Origin: Betaproteobacteria bacterium
Lineage (GTDB): Bacteria > Pseudomonadota > Gammaproteobacteria > Burkholderiales > Burkholderiaceae_C
Assembly: GCA_009921265.1 (NCBI GenBank)
Contig: RFYV01000028.1
Span: forward strand, 1 to 39,131
Direction of reading: 5' to 3'
DNA: 39,131 nucleotides
Shown: one piece after another, positions 23,768 to 34,966 of the stretch
Numbering within the stretch: the stretch's first letter is position 1
Layout: every line of letters starts with the position of its first letter
The notes under the pieces: model-generated
Database searches by the model: none
Told to the model about the DNA's origin: nothing
The model's input: only the letters and a program-made list of their open reading frames with translations
Position numbers and translations under genes: made by a program

Positions 23768-26587
23768 TTACGCAGTCTCTTTGGCAGCCATTAGTTGACC
23801 ACCGCCATAGCTACCAATTTGTGGCGAATTCCCTCCACCGGTTACTCGCACGGCGCAATATTTAAATTCTGGAATTTTTGCAAACGGATCCAATGCCGCG
23901 TTGGTGAGTTTGTTAATAGCCGCTTCAAAATAACAAAAGGGCACAAACACAGAACCGATAGGTGTGTTTTCATCGGCGCGTGCATACAAGGCAACGGTTC
24001 CACGTCGCGATTCAATCGTCACCACTTGCCCCGCTTGTAATTGTCGATCGATTAAATCTTGCGGATTAAACATCGCTACTGGATCGGGTTCAATCGCATC
24101 CAACACGCTTGCGCGTCGCGTCATGCTACCCGTATGCCAATGTTCAAGTTGTCGACCTGTGATGAGCACCATGGGGTACTCTTCATTGGGTTGTTCATTG
24201 GCAGGAATGATATCTGCAGGTACAAATAAACCTTTGCCCGTCTCGCGCGGAAATTTTTCATCAAAAACCACAGACTGCCCGGGGTCCCCTTCGTGTTGAC
24301 ATGGATAGGTGACAGCATGCTCGCGATCCAATCGATCCCATGTGATACCTGCAATGCTGGGCATGGTCAATCGCATTTCATCAAACACTTGACTCACATG
24401 CGTATAAGTCCAATCGAGTCCGAGTTGTTGTCCCATTTGTTGAATGATCCACAAATCAGGCTTTGCCTGTCCTGGTGGTTGCAAAGCTTGACGACCCATT
24501 TGCACCAATCGATCGGTATTGGTGAACGTGCCATTTTTTTCTGGAAATGCTGTGGCTGGCAAAATCACATCGGCGAGATAAGCGGTTTCAGTTAGAAAAA
24601 TATCTTGAACCACCAAATGCTCGAGTGCGGCCAACGATGCACGTGCATGATTAGCATCAGGGTCCGACATCGCAGGGTTCTCACCCATGATGTACATGCC
24701 TTTGATGGCGCCTGCATCAATCGCGTGCATCACTTCAACAACCGTGAGACCTGGTTTGTCGTCCAATGTGCCTGCAGGTAAATGCCATGCTTTTTCAAAT
24801 TTGGCTCTTGCAATGGGATCGATGACGCGTTGGTAATCAGGATACATCATCGGAATTAAACCCGCGTCGGACGCGCCTTGCACATTGTTTTGACCGCGCA
24901 GTGGATGAAGACCTGTGCCGGGTCTTCCAATTTGTCCTGTCATCAATGCCAATGAAATGAGGCAACGCGCGTTGTCGGTGCCGTGTACGTGTTGCGACAC
25001 GCCCATGCCCCACAAAATCATCGAGCCTTTGGATGTGGCGTACAAACGTGCGACTTGTCGAATGGTTTGCGCATCAATGCCGCACAAAGGTGCCATGTCT
25101 TCGGGACTGAATTTTTGAACATTTTTTTTCAATTCATCAAAGCCAATGGTTCGACTTTCAATGAAAGAGGGATTGATTAAATTTTCATTCACCATCACGT
25201 GCATCATGGCGTTGAGCAAAGCCACGTCGGTATCGGGCTTGAATTGCAAATGATATTTAGCCATGCGCGTAAGATCGGATTTTCTGGGGTCGCACACAAT
25301 CAACTGCGTACCATTTTTAACCGCGTTTTTAATCCACGTCGCAGCAACGGGATGGTTAACGGTTGGATTAGCCCCAATCAAGATAACGACACTGGCCTTC
25401 ATCACATCCATCACAGGATTGGAAACAGCGCCCGATCCAATCCCTTCTAACAATGCAACCACTGATGACGCATGACACAACCGCGTGCAGTGGTCAACGT
25501 TGTTACTACCAAAACCTGTTCTCACTAATTTTTGAAACAAATACGCTTCCTCGTTACTGCCTTTGGCTGAGCCAAAACCAGCGAGCGATTTTTTCCCGTG
25601 TTGATCGCGAATCTGTTTGAGTTTGCCGCCCGCAAGTGCCAAGGCTTCATCCCAAGTGGCTTCTCGAAAATAATCGAGCACATGAGCAGGATCGATCACC
25701 ATGTGCGGATCTTTGGCAACGCCATTATTGCGAATCAGGGGAGTTGTGAGTCGATGCGGATGATGCGCATAGTCAAAACCATATCGTCCCTTAACGCACA
25801 AACGACCATGATTGGCAGGACCATCGCGCCCTTCGACAAATAATATTTTGTTGTCTTTGATGTTGTAAGTGATTTGACAACCTACACCGCAATAAGGACA
25901 CACGGAGGGCACTTGTTGATCAGGAACGGTTAATCCCACGCTATTGGCAGGCATGAGTGCGCCTGTTGGACACGCTTGCACGCATTCACCACAACCCACA
26001 CAAGTGGATGCACCCATGGGGTCGTCCATGTCAAACACAATTTTGGATTGATCGCCTCGAAATGCAAAACCAATCACATCATTGACTTGCTCATCACGAC
26101 AAGCTCGCACGCAACGCGTGCATTGAATGCAAGCGTCTAAGTTAACAGAGATGGCTGCGTGTGAGTGATCCTGCGGTGTGGATGCGCGCGCTTCAAAGCG
26201 AGGCTTGGAGATCGACATTTTTTGCGCCCATTGATCGACTTCGTTGTGACGTGTGTATGCCGTTTGCGGCATATCACTCAGCAACAACTCGAGCACCATT
26301 TTTTGTGCAGCGACCGCGCGCTCACTATTGGATTTCACGACCATGTTTTGTGAAGGATGGCGACAGCACGATGGCGCCAAGGTTCTTTCACCATCAATTT
26401 CAACCATGCACGCACGACAATTGCCAACGGCCTCCATTCCATCTTTATAACAAAGATGGGGGACATCAACGCCTTGCAATTTTGCAATGTCGAGCAAGGT
26501 TTGATCAGGTTGGCACGCAACAGCACGACCATTGAATTGAATGGTGATTGTTTTTTCTATGGATGAATGATCGATGGATGTATTCAT
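23768..26587 (-). CDS. fdsA: NAD-dependent formate dehydrogenase, molybdenum subunit
   Basis: The catalytic subunit (939 residues) oxidises formate to CO2. ATG 26587 is used because it forms an ATGA overlap with the upstream gene. Cofactor sites in order: [2Fe-2S] with Cys46, Cys57, Cys60 and Cys74/75; two [4Fe-4S] with Cys153/156/159/163 and Cys196/199/202/206; a further [4Fe-4S] with Cys230/233/237/264; then the bis-MGD domain. The metal ligand is Cys371 followed by His372 (HCTRLCHAS), so this is a Cys enzyme with no selenocysteine. It ends the oxalate run and would burn the formate that Oxc/Frc produce. The accessory gene fdsC/fdhD and fdsD are not present here. Confidence 0.94.
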   Translation of the reverse strand: MNTSIDHSSIEKTITIQFNGRAVACQPDQTLLDIAKLQGVDVPHLCYKDGMEAVGNCRACMVEIDGERTLAPSCCRHPSQNMVVKSNSERAVAAQKMVLELLLSDMPQTAYTRHNEVDQWAQKMSISKPRFEARASTPQDHSHAAISVNLDACIQCTRCVRACRDEQVNDVIGFAFRGDQSKIVFDMDDPMGASTCVGCGECVQACPTGALMPANSVGLTVPDQQVPSVCPYCGVGCQITYNIKDNKILFVEGRDGPANHGRLCVKGRYGFDYAHHPHRLTTPLIRNNGVAKDPHMVIDPAHVLDYFREATWDEALALAGGKLKQIRDQHGKKSLAGFGSAKGSNEEAYLFQKLVRTGFGSNNVDHCTRLCHASSVVALLEGIGSGAVSNPVMDVMKASVVILIGANPTVNHPVAATWIKNAVKNGTQLIVCDPRKSDLTRMAKYHLQFKPDTDVALLNAMMHVMVNENLINPSFIESRTIGFDELKKNVQKFSPEDMAPLCGIDAQTIRQVARLYATSKGSMILWGMGVSQHVHGTDNARCLISLALMTGQIGRPGTGLHPLRGQNNVQGASDAGLIPMMYPDYQRVIDPIARAKFEKAWHLPAGTLDDKPGLTVVEVMHAIDAGAIKGMYIMGENPAMSDPDANHARASLAALEHLVVQDIFLTETAYLADVILPATAFPEKNGTFTNTDRLVQMGRQALQPPGQAKPDLWIIQQMGQQLGLDWTYTHVSQVFDEMRLTMPSIAGITWDRLDREHAVTYPCQHEGDPGQSVVFDEKFPRETGKGLFVPADIIPANEQPNEEYPMVLITGRQLEHWHTGSMTRRASVLDAIEPDPVAMFNPQDLIDRQLQAGQVVTIESRRGTVALYARADENTPIGSVFVPFCYFEAAINKLTNAALDPFAKIPEFKYCAVRVTGGGNSPQIGSYGGGQLMAAKETA

Positions 26588-28293
26588 GCGCCACTCTTTT
26601 TTAATTCTTGTGGAAAATATTTCACTACGCAATCGACGGCATTGGGCGCAGCTTGACCCAATCCGCAAATGGACGCATCACGCATCACTTGCGAGAGCTC
26701 GGACAGCAGTGGTAAATCCCATGAAGGTTTTGAAATCAATGCATGCGCTTTAGCCGTTCCCACGCGACACGGTGTGCATTGACCGCATGATTCGTTTTTA
26801 AAGAAATTCATGAGGTTGCGTGCAGCGTTGCTTACGCTGTCTTGATCAGACAAAACAACCACAGCAGCCGACCCAATGAAGCAACCATAAGCTTGAAGCG
26901 TATCGAAATCTAATGGGATGTTGTTAAGAGTGGCTGGCAAAATACCGCCCGATGCGCCGCCAGGTAAATAAGCATAAAAGCGATGTCCTTCTAAAATGCC
27001 ACCACAGTGTTCATCAATTAATTCTTGAATCGTGATACCTGCGGGCGCGAGTTTGATGCCGGGTTGATTGACGCGACCCGATACAGAAAACGTGCGCAAT
27101 CCTTTACGATTATTTTTTCCGTGCGATGAAAACCAATCGGCGCCTTTTTCGATGATCTCTCTGATCCAAAATAAAGATTCAAAATTATGTTCTAAGGTGG
27201 GTCTGCCAAACAAACCCACTTGTGCAACAAAGGGCGGTCTTAAGCGAGGCATACCGCGCTTACCTTCGATCGATTCAATCATGGCGGATTCTTCACCACA
27301 AATGTATGCCCCTGCACCACGTCGCAAAATAATTTCTGGCATATCTGCCATGGGTGGGTTGCGTTTGAGTAATTTGATTTGTTTGTCGAGCATGACGCGA
27401 CAACCGTGGTATTCGTCGCGCAAGTAAATATAAATTTTTGATATGCCAATGGCCCATGCAGCAATGAGCATGCCCTCTAAAAATCGATGCGGATCGCGCT
27501 CTAACAAAACACGATCTTTAAAAGTGCCAGGTTCGCCTTCGTCAATGTTAACGGCCATCAAACGAGGCGCGGGTTCGAGACTCACAATGCGCCATTTTCT
27601 GCCCAATGGAAAACCAGCGCCGCCCAAGCCTCTGAGGCCTGATTGCTCTAAACACGTGATGATGTCGTTGCGTGTGTGTTGGTTGTTGATGCATGCGTTG
27701 AGTAACGCATAGCCACCATTTTTTTTGTAATCGTCTAAAGACAAAAATTGCGTGTGTTCGTCAACAAACCGCCCTGCATCAACGGTTGCTTGAATTGTTT
27801 TTTCTGTGGCTTGATGAACGGGCACTTGCCCCACTACTGCAACAGGTGCGTGATCACAACGCCCAACACACGGCGCGGGAATGACGCGAATATGAGGGCC
27901 TAACAGTTTGGGTATTTTTTTTAATAATTCAATTGAACCTGCCATCTCACACGACAAACCATCACACACCCGCACTGTGAGCGCAGGAGGTGCAGTATCC
28001 GATTCTTTGACAACATCGAAGTGGTGATAAAAGGTTGCCACTTCGTACACATGGGTTTGCGGCAAACCCATTTCTTTGGCAAGAGCCGTGAGGTATTCAA
28101 CGGGTAAGTACCCCATGTGATCTTGAATCACATGCAAATACTCAATCAATTGATCGGCGCTTTTGGGCTCCTCACCCAACAGATGTTGGAGATGAATCCA
28201 TACATCGGAATCAACACGCCGACCTTTGGGCGCTTTGCGATGACGCTTGCGATCAACGATCGGTGTTGTGATCCGCTGTATTTTTTCACTCAT
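26584..28293 (-). CDS. fdsB: Formate dehydrogenase gamma-beta fusion (NuoE-NuoF-like, NAD-reducing)
   Basis: A 569-residue protein that joins two subunits normally separate in Fds enzymes. Residues 30-170 are NuoE/FdsG-like with a [2Fe-2S] site at Cys110, Cys115, Cys142 and Cys146 (VCDGLSC and PCVGRC). From about 185 it is NuoF/FdsB-like: GLGGAGFPLGRKW for FMN, GEPGTFKDR and GAGAYICGEE for NAD(H), and a C-terminal [4Fe-4S] at Cys503, Cys506, Cys509 and Cys543. It passes electrons from FdsA to NAD. The join resembles HoxF-type diaphorases. The ATGA overlap with fdsA implies balanced synthesis. Confidence 0.92.
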   Translation of the reverse strand: MSEKIQRITTPIVDRKRHRKAPKGRRVDSDVWIHLQHLLGEEPKSADQLIEYLHVIQDHMGYLPVEYLTALAKEMGLPQTHVYEVATFYHHFDVVKESDTAPPALTVRVCDGLSCEMAGSIELLKKIPKLLGPHIRVIPAPCVGRCDHAPVAVVGQVPVHQATEKTIQATVDAGRFVDEHTQFLSLDDYKKNGGYALLNACINNQHTRNDIITCLEQSGLRGLGGAGFPLGRKWRIVSLEPAPRLMAVNIDEGEPGTFKDRVLLERDPHRFLEGMLIAAWAIGISKIYIYLRDEYHGCRVMLDKQIKLLKRNPPMADMPEIILRRGAGAYICGEESAMIESIEGKRGMPRLRPPFVAQVGLFGRPTLEHNFESLFWIREIIEKGADWFSSHGKNNRKGLRTFSVSGRVNQPGIKLAPAGITIQELIDEHCGGILEGHRFYAYLPGGASGGILPATLNNIPLDFDTLQAYGCFIGSAAVVVLSDQDSVSNAARNLMNFFKNESCGQCTPCRVGTAKAHALISKPSWDLPLLSELSQVMRDASICGLGQAAPNAVDCVVKYFPQELKKSGA

Positions 28294-28296
28294 GAA

Positions 28297-30426
28297 TTAA
28301 ATCAATCCTGCACCACGTGCCCATTGGTATTTAGCGCCCAAAACAGCTACAGGTATTTCAGTTGAATACGCATAAGCAGGAATGCCATGCTCGTACAAAT
28401 ATTGTGCGGCCTCTTCCACCTCGACGTCACCTGCTAAAGAAGCCACTATGGGTTTATCAATGCCTTTGGCGCGCATTTCATCGCGAGCTTCAACCATGAT
28501 TTTTGCAAACACCATCGGTGGTGTGACGATAGTGTGCCAATAGCCCAATATCAACGCATGAATGCGCGGATCGCTCAGACCCAAGAGGACGGTGTTTTTG
28601 TATGTGAGAGGTGGCTCACCTCCGGTGATGTCCACAGGATTACCAGCTGCACCAAACGGCGGAATGAATTTTCTAAATGCTGCGTCCAAATCGTCGGGCA
28701 TGGGCATCAATGTGAGTTTGTTGTCGACGCATGCATCCGACAACAAAACACCCGAGCCGCCAGCACCAGTAATGATGACGACGTTTTCACCCTTGGGCGT
28801 TGGCAAAATAGGAACGCCACGCGCAAAGTCGAGCATGTCACGCAAACTGCGCGCGCGAATCACGCCAATTTGTTGAAACACGTCTTCATAAATTTTGTCA
28901 TTGCCAGCCAATGCACCCGTGTGTGAACTTGCCGCTTTGGCTCCCGCTGATGTACGACCCGCTTTTAAAACGATCACTGGTTTTTTCTTAGACACGCGTC
29001 TGGCCACTTCTGCAAATGCGCGACCGTCTTTGAGATCTTCGCAATGCTGTGCAATCACTTTAGTGTTAGGGTCTTGTTCAAAGAAAATCAATAAATCATC
29101 TTCATCGATATCCGACTTGTTACCCAAGCCCACAATGGCAGACACACCCATTTTGGCTGAGCGACTAAAACCAATGATGGCCATACCGATGCCACCCGAT
29201 TGCGAAGAGAGTGCAACTGAGCCTTTGACATCGTAGGCTGTACAAAATGTGGCGCACAAATTGGCGGGTGTGTAGTAAAAGCCATAGATATTGGGGCCCA
29301 TCAATCGGATGTTGTACTTTTGTCCGATGGTGACCAACTCTTCTTGCATCTCCACATTGCCTGTCTCAGCAAAGCCCGATGGAATCAATACTGCACCTGC
29401 AATTTTTTTCTCACCGCATTCGACAAGCGCACCTGCAACAAATTTTGCAGGAATTGCAAAGACAGCTGTATCGATGTCTGCAGGAACGTCTTTGACGCTT
29501 TTGAATGCTTTGTGTCCCATGATTTCATCGGCACTGGGATGAATCGGATATATCTTTCCTTTGTAACCACCATTGATTAAATTTTTCATCACCGAGTTAC
29601 CGATCTTGCCGGCTTCATTGGAAGCACCAATGACTGCAACCGATTTGGGTTGCATGATGCGATTCATAGAAGCAAGTACTTGATCTTCAGGCGGACGATA
29701 ACGCGGCTTCTTAGCAGCAAAGTCAACAACGATGCGCACGTCAGCGGCAATCGCAGAATCTTTGCTGGCAAACACTGGGTTTAAATCGAGCTCTGCAATT
29801 TCTGGAAAGTCAGTGACCAAGTTGCTTACCTGAACAATCAAGTGTGCCAAGGCTTCGCGACTCACAGGATCACTGCCGCGCACGCCTTTGAGCATATCGG
29901 CGGCCTTGATGCCATCAAGCATTGATAGTGCATCTTCTTTGGTGGCAGGTGCCAATCGAAAGGTGATGTCTTTTAAAACTTCAACTAACACGCCGCCCAA
30001 ACCAAAGGCAACTAATTTTCCAAAACTCGGGTCGGTGACAGCGCCAATGATGACCTCTTGTCCACCTTTGATCATCTGTTGCACTTGCACCCCGATGATG
30101 CTGGCGTCGCTTTTGTATGCTTTAGCATTGGCAATGATTTTGTTGTAGGCGTCTGCGGCTTCTTGCGCAGACTTTACACCAACAATGACGCCACCTGCTT
30201 CTGTTTTGTGCAAAATATCAGGCGAGACAATTTTCATCACAACGGGATAACTCATTTGAGTGGCTATTTTTTGAGCATCTGCAGAACTGTTGACCACGCT
30301 TTCTTGTGGCACAGTGATGCCATACGCGTCGCAAACGAGTTTGCCCTCGGGGGCTGTTAAAGAATCTCTCCCAGATGCTTTAACTGCATCAAGAATTTTT
30401 CGAACCGTTGTCTTGTCGTTATTCAT
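28297..30426 (-). CDS. ADP-forming acyl-CoA synthetase (acetate-CoA ligase family)
   Basis: A 709-residue single-chain enzyme that interconverts acyl-CoA + ADP + Pi with acid + CoA + ATP. An ATP-grasp domain comes first (about 20-235; YPVVMKIVSPDILHKTEAGGV). The CoA-binding Rossmann domain follows (from about 258; SVAVIGASNEAGKIGN), then the ligase domains with the phospho-His at His502 (SSHTGALAG). This order, ATP-grasp at the N-terminus, is one of the known circular arrangements of the family. It sits 3 nt from the Fds genes and 45 nt from frc; AAAGGA precedes the ATG. Context suggests formate/formyl-CoA or oxalate as acyl partner. Confidence 0.88.
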   Translation of the reverse strand: MNNDKTTVRKILDAVKASGRDSLTAPEGKLVCDAYGITVPQESVVNSSADAQKIATQMSYPVVMKIVSPDILHKTEAGGVIVGVKSAQEAADAYNKIIANAKAYKSDASIIGVQVQQMIKGGQEVIIGAVTDPSFGKLVAFGLGGVLVEVLKDITFRLAPATKEDALSMLDGIKAADMLKGVRGSDPVSREALAHLIVQVSNLVTDFPEIAELDLNPVFASKDSAIAADVRIVVDFAAKKPRYRPPEDQVLASMNRIMQPKSVAVIGASNEAGKIGNSVMKNLINGGYKGKIYPIHPSADEIMGHKAFKSVKDVPADIDTAVFAIPAKFVAGALVECGEKKIAGAVLIPSGFAETGNVEMQEELVTIGQKYNIRLMGPNIYGFYYTPANLCATFCTAYDVKGSVALSSQSGGIGMAIIGFSRSAKMGVSAIVGLGNKSDIDEDDLLIFFEQDPNTKVIAQHCEDLKDGRAFAEVARRVSKKKPVIVLKAGRTSAGAKAASSHTGALAGNDKIYEDVFQQIGVIRARSLRDMLDFARGVPILPTPKGENVVIITGAGGSGVLLSDACVDNKLTLMPMPDDLDAAFRKFIPPFGAAGNPVDITGGEPPLTYKNTVLLGLSDPRIHALILGYWHTIVTPPMVFAKIMVEARDEMRAKGIDKPIVASLAGDVEVEEAAQYLYEHGIPAYAYSTEIPVAVLGAKYQWARGAGLI

Positions 30427-30471
30427 TTTTAATCCTTTGCATGTTCAAAAAAATAGCCACTCGAGTATTGC

Positions 30472-31719
30472 TTAAATCACTTTTTCTGCACGAAGTTCCT
30501 TGATCTGCTCTTCTTTGTAACCGAGTTGCTTCAACACTTCGTCGGTGTGTTCGCCAAGCAAAGGTGAACGCACCACATCGGTTGGACTGTCCGACATTTT
30601 GATCGGGTTACCCACTGTGAGGTATTTGCCTCGCTTGGGATGATCTACTTCCACCACGGTTCCAGTTTCGCGCAATGATGGTTCTTCTGCAATTTCTTTC
30701 ATCGACAAAATAGGTCCGCATGGAATGTCATACTTGTTGAGAATATCCATGGCCTCAAATTTAGTTTTGGTCATGGTCCACTGCTCGATGCGATCAAAAA
30801 TTGATTTGAGTCGTGGTAAACGCGCGGGTGGTGTTGCATAGTCGGGATGCGTGATCCAATCTTCTTGACCAATCACTTTACAAATCGCACCCCATACGGG
30901 TGCTTGCGTGATGAAGTAAATATATGCGTTGGGGTCGGTTTCCCATCCTTTGCATTTCAAAATCCACCCCGGTTGTCCGCCACCTGATGCATTGCCTGCG
31001 CGGGGTACGGCTTCACCAAATTTGGAATCAGGATATTGCGGATACTCTTTGAGCACTTGCGTGCGATCCAAACGTTGTTGATCGCGCAACTTAACGCGAC
31101 ACAAATTAATCACAGAGTCTTGCATGGCAGCCAATACTTTTTGACCACGACCTGTTGTATTGCGTTGATACAAAGCAGCAACGATGCCCAATGCCAAATG
31201 CAAACCAGTTCCGCTGTCGCCAATTTGTGCGCCTGTCACCAAGGGTGGGCCATCGTCAAATCCAGTGGTGGACGCTGCACCACCCGCACACTGCGCAACG
31301 TTTTCATACACCTTGCAATCTTCGTAGGGGCCTGGTCCAAAACCTTTGACAGACGCTACGATCATGCGCGGATTGAGTTCTTGAATACGCTTCCAAGTAA
31401 AGCCCATACGGTCTAACGCACCAGGCGCAAAATTTTCAACCAACACATCGCATGTTTTGATGAGCGTGTTGAGAATTTCTTTGCCTTTTGGATTTTTGGT
31501 GTCCAAGGTAATAGAACGCTTGTTGTGATTGAGCATTGTGAAGTACAAACTATCCACATCAGGAATATCTCTGAGTTGACCACGCGTGGCGTCGCCCTCT
31601 CCTGCTCTCTCGACCTTAATCACATCTGCGCCAAACCATGCAAGCAACTGCGTGCAAGTAGGACCCGATTGAACATGTGTAAAGTCCAAAATTCGAACTC
31701 CATCCAGTGCTTTACTCAT
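30472..31719 (-). CDS. frc: Formyl-CoA:oxalate CoA-transferase
   Basis: A 415-residue class III CoA-transferase that moves CoA from formyl-CoA to oxalate. The catalytic Asp is Asp168 ([15 protein letters not shown]), one position from Asp169 of the characterised Oxalobacter enzyme, and the mobile glycine loop GGGQ is at 246-249 ([10 protein letters not shown]). [31 protein letters not shown]-type start and [11 protein letters not shown] are typical. AAGGAG precedes ATG. It lies 27 nt after oxc, the enzyme that uses its product, which makes the assignment firm. Confidence 0.95.
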   Translation of the reverse strand: MSKALDGVRILDFTHVQSGPTCTQLLAWFGADVIKVERAGEGDATRGQLRDIPDVDSLYFTMLNHNKRSITLDTKNPKGKEILNTLIKTCDVLVENFAPGALDRMGFTWKRIQELNPRMIVASVKGFGPGPYEDCKVYENVAQCAGGAASTTGFDDGPPLVTGAQIGDSGTGLHLALGIVAALYQRNTTGRGQKVLAAMQDSVINLCRVKLRDQQRLDRTQVLKEYPQYPDSKFGEAVPRAGNASGGGQPGWILKCKGWETDPNAYIYFITQAPVWGAICKVIGQEDWITHPDYATPPARLPRLKSIFDRIEQWTMTKTKFEAMDILNKYDIPCGPILSMKEIAEEPSLRETGTVVEVDHPKRGKYLTVGNPIKMSDSPTDVVRSPLLGEHTDEVLKQLGYKEEQIKELRAEKVI

Positions 31720-31746
31720 GCGAAAACTCCTTTTTTTAAACTTGAA

Positions 31747-33453
31747 TTAATTTTTTTTGGTTTGTGGATTGAGCATGGTGATACGGCCACTTTCGGTGCC
31801 CGCCGTTTCGTCAATCACCGCATTGATCAATGTGGGCTTGCCAGAAGCAACAGCATATTTCAGCGCAACACTGAGTTGCTCCGATGTGGTTGCATGCACG
31901 CCCACACCACCAAACGCTTCGATGATTTTGTCGTAGCGCGCATTTTTTACAAACACAGTAGGCGCAACATCTGTTCCGCCCGATTGATTGACATCGGTAC
32001 CGCGATACACGCCATTGTTATTAAACACAATCACGCACACAGGTAAGTTGTAACGACAAATGGTTTCGACTTCCATGCCACTAAAACCGAATGCACTATC
32101 GCCTTCAATTGCAATCACAGGTTTGCCAGTGGTGACCGCTGCGGCCACTGCAAAGCCCATACCGATCCCCATGATGCCCCATGTACCCACGTCTAACCGT
32201 TTGCGCGGTTCATACATATCCACAATACTGCGAGCAAAGTCGAGCGTGTTGGCGCCTTCATTGACAACAATCGCATCTGGTCTGGACTTGACCACATCAC
32301 GAATCACTGCCAACGCGCTGTGAAAATTCATCGGCGTGGGTGTGAGCGCCAATGTTTGCGCCATCTTGCTGAGATTTTTTTCTTTGCGCTCGGTGATCGC
32401 ACCAATCCAGTCAGAGGGTGGCTTTGTCCAATTGGCACCCATGCCTTTGAGTAATGCACTCACGCAAGAACCAATGTCGCCAATCACAGGTGCCGCGATG
32501 GCCACATTGCTATCGATCTCTGTGGGGGCAATATCGATTTGAATAAACATTTTAGCGTTAGGCGCGCCCCATGTTTTACCTTTACCGTGTGAGAGCAACC
32601 AATTAAGTCGCGCACCGACCAACATCACCACATCAGCTTCTGCCAACACAAAGGAGCGTGCAGCTGAAGCCGATTGATCGTGTGTATCGGGCAACAAACC
32701 TTTGGCCATCGACATAGGCAAATACGGAATACCTGATTTTTCAACCAAGGCACGAATGTCAGCATCGGCTTGTGCATAAGCAGCGCCTTTGCCTAATAAA
32801 ATTAATGGTCGCTTTGCAGTTTTGAGTAAATCCAATGCACGTTGAACCGCATCAGCCGCAGGAATTTGACGTGGCGCAGGGTCAACCACTTTAATCAACG
32901 ATTGACGTCCTGCGATCGCATCCATGGTTTGCGCAAACAACTTGGCAGGTAAATCTAAATACACTCCACCAGGTCGACCTGATACGGCAGAACGAATCGC
33001 ACGCGCAATGCCCACACCGATATCTTGCGCATGCAACACGCGATAAGCGGCTTTGCACAAAGGCTTGGCAATCGCCAATTGATCCATCTCTTCGTAATCG
33101 CCTTGTTGAAGGTCAACGATTTCTCGCTCGCTCGATCCACTGATGAGAATCATGGGGAAACAATTGACAGTTGCATTGGCAAGTGCTGTAAGTCCATTTA
33201 AAAAACCTGGTGCAGAAACAGTGAGACAAATGCCTGGTTTTTGTGTGAGAAAGCCTGCAGCAGCAGCAGCATTACCTGCGTGCTGTTCGTGACGAAATGA
33301 AATCACGCGCATACCTTCGGCTTGCGCCATGCGAGTTAAATCGGTGATCGGAATACCAGGCAATCCAAAAATGGTGTGAATGTCATTGAGTTTGAGTGCT
33401 TCAATGACCAAATGAAAACCATCGATGGTTGAATCGGTAGTTGGTGCTGTCAT
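31747..33453 (-). CDS. oxc: Oxalyl-CoA decarboxylase
   Basis: A 568-residue thiamine-diphosphate enzyme that turns oxalyl-CoA into formyl-CoA and CO2. Glu56 ([13 protein letters not shown]) is the cofactor-activating glutamate, at the number known in the Oxalobacter enzyme. The ThDP/Mg motif [11 protein letters not shown]...NNN spans about 451-480. NNGVYRGTD and [10 protein letters not shown] distinguish it from acetolactate synthases. It overlaps tctA by 4 nt and is followed by frc. It may also bind ADP as an activator, as in known Oxc enzymes, though this was not checked residue by residue. Confidence 0.95.
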   Translation of the reverse strand: MTAPTTDSTIDGFHLVIEALKLNDIHTIFGLPGIPITDLTRMAQAEGMRVISFRHEQHAGNAAAAAGFLTQKPGICLTVSAPGFLNGLTALANATVNCFPMILISGSSEREIVDLQQGDYEEMDQLAIAKPLCKAAYRVLHAQDIGVGIARAIRSAVSGRPGGVYLDLPAKLFAQTMDAIAGRQSLIKVVDPAPRQIPAADAVQRALDLLKTAKRPLILLGKGAAYAQADADIRALVEKSGIPYLPMSMAKGLLPDTHDQSASAARSFVLAEADVVMLVGARLNWLLSHGKGKTWGAPNAKMFIQIDIAPTEIDSNVAIAAPVIGDIGSCVSALLKGMGANWTKPPSDWIGAITERKEKNLSKMAQTLALTPTPMNFHSALAVIRDVVKSRPDAIVVNEGANTLDFARSIVDMYEPRKRLDVGTWGIMGIGMGFAVAAAVTTGKPVIAIEGDSAFGFSGMEVETICRYNLPVCVIVFNNNGVYRGTDVNQSGGTDVAPTVFVKNARYDKIIEAFGGVGVHATTSEQLSVALKYAVASGKPTLINAVIDETAGTESGRITMLNPQTKKN

Positions 33454-34964
33454 GTTTTGTTACTTTCAGAAGTGCCACTCATAAGCGCGTGCCTTAGTCT
33501 ATTGAGCAACGGGAGGAACAATAGGGTTAAAGCCAAGATGGTAATACAACCCGAGAGTAAGGTATCTGTAAAGATAGACAAACTTCCGTTAGACATCAAC
33601 ATTGACTGTCTAAAACTGGATTCGGCCATATCGCCGAGCACCAAGGCCAAAACCAAAGGTGCCAATGGGTATTGTAGTTTTTTGAATGCATAGCCCATGA
33701 GCCCAAACACCACCATCATCACCACATCAAGCAATCGGTTGTGCACGGTATAAGCGCCCACAGCACAAATCACCACAATCACAGGTGCAATGATTGAAAA
33801 AGGAATGCGCAAAATGGCCGCCCACCAAGGCACGGTGGTGAGAACCACGATGAATCCCACCACATTGCCCAAATACATGGATGCAATCAAGCCCCACACA
33901 AAATCTTTTTGTTCAACAAATAACAAGGGGCCCGGCTGCAAGCCCCAAATCAATAAACCACCCAACAACACAGCCGCTGTTGGAGAGCCTGGAATACCCA
34001 AAGTCAACATTGGGAGTAACGCGCTGGTACCCGCAGCGTGCGCAGCAGTTTCAGGGGCTATTACACCTTCAATTTTTCCTTTGCCAAATTCTTCGGGTTC
34101 ATTGCTCATGCGCTTGGCCATGCCATAACTCATAAAAGATGCAGGTGTGGCGCCGCCTGGCGTGATGCCCATCCAACACCCAATCAAACATGCACGCAGT
34201 GAGGTGGCCCAATATTTGGGAAGCTCTTTCCATGTTTCGAGCACATCGCGCAAGCTGATGCGACCGCGTTGACCTTTGAATGCAAGGCCTTCTTCCATGG
34301 TGATCAAAATTTCACCAATACCAAACAAACCAATGACGGCAATTAAAAAATCAAAACCTTGCAACAAACTCTCGGTGCCATAAGTCATTCGCAATGTACC
34401 CGTGACGCTATCGAGTCCCACTGCTGCTAATGCAAAACCCAGCATCATGGCCAACATGGTTTTAACGGGTGGCTCTTTACCCATGCCGATGAAACTACAA
34501 AACGTGAGGAGTTGAACTGCAAAATATTCAGGAGGTCCAAACTCCAATGCAAATTTAGCAACCAAGGGCGCTAAAAACGTTACCACCATAATCGCAAACA
34601 AAGCGCCCACAAATGAAGATGTGAATGCAGCTGTGAGCGCGTGCGCGGCGCGCCCTTTTTGCGCCATGGGATAACCATCAAAGGTGGTCGCTACCGACCA
34701 AGGTTCACCCGGTATATTAAATAAAATAGACGTGATGGCGCCACCAAACAATGCGCCCCAATAAATACACGACAACATGATGATGGCGGACACAGGCGAC
34801 ATGCTAAAGGTGAGCGGCAACAAAATAGCCACGCCATTAGCACCACCCAAACCTGGCAACACGCCAATGAGTACGCCCAGCAAAATACCCACAAACATAA
34901 ACAAAATGTTTTGAAATGTCAGTGCAACCGCAAAGCCATGAAATAGATTATTGATTTCTTCCAT
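33450..34964 (-). CDS. tctA: TTT transporter large membrane subunit TctA
   Basis: A 504-residue protein with about 12 membrane helices. The family stretch [21 protein letters not shown] is near residues 30-50 and a second repeat [14 protein letters not shown] with [14 protein letters not shown] follows mid-protein. ATG 34964 is preferred to TTG 34970, which would leave too little room after the GGGG ribosome site. It follows tctB by 2 nt and overlaps oxc by 4 nt (ATGA), so uptake and catabolism genes are directly coupled. Oxalate, or a related dicarboxylate, is the likely substrate. Confidence 0.93.
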   Translation of the reverse strand: MEEINNLFHGFAVALTFQNILFMFVGILLGVLIGVLPGLGGANGVAILLPLTFSMSPVSAIIMLSCIYWGALFGGAITSILFNIPGEPWSVATTFDGYPMAQKGRAAHALTAAFTSSFVGALFAIMVVTFLAPLVAKFALEFGPPEYFAVQLLTFCSFIGMGKEPPVKTMLAMMLGFALAAVGLDSVTGTLRMTYGTESLLQGFDFLIAVIGLFGIGEILITMEEGLAFKGQRGRISLRDVLETWKELPKYWATSLRACLIGCWMGITPGGATPASFMSYGMAKRMSNEPEEFGKGKIEGVIAPETAAHAAGTSALLPMLTLGIPGSPTAAVLLGGLLIWGLQPGPLLFVEQKDFVWGLIASMYLGNVVGFIVVLTTVPWWAAILRIPFSIIAPVIVVICAVGAYTVHNRLLDVVMMVVFGLMGYAFKKLQYPLAPLVLALVLGDMAESSFRQSMLMSNGSLSIFTDTLLSGCITILALTLLFLPLLNRLRHALMSGTSESNKT

Positions 34965-34966
34965 GA

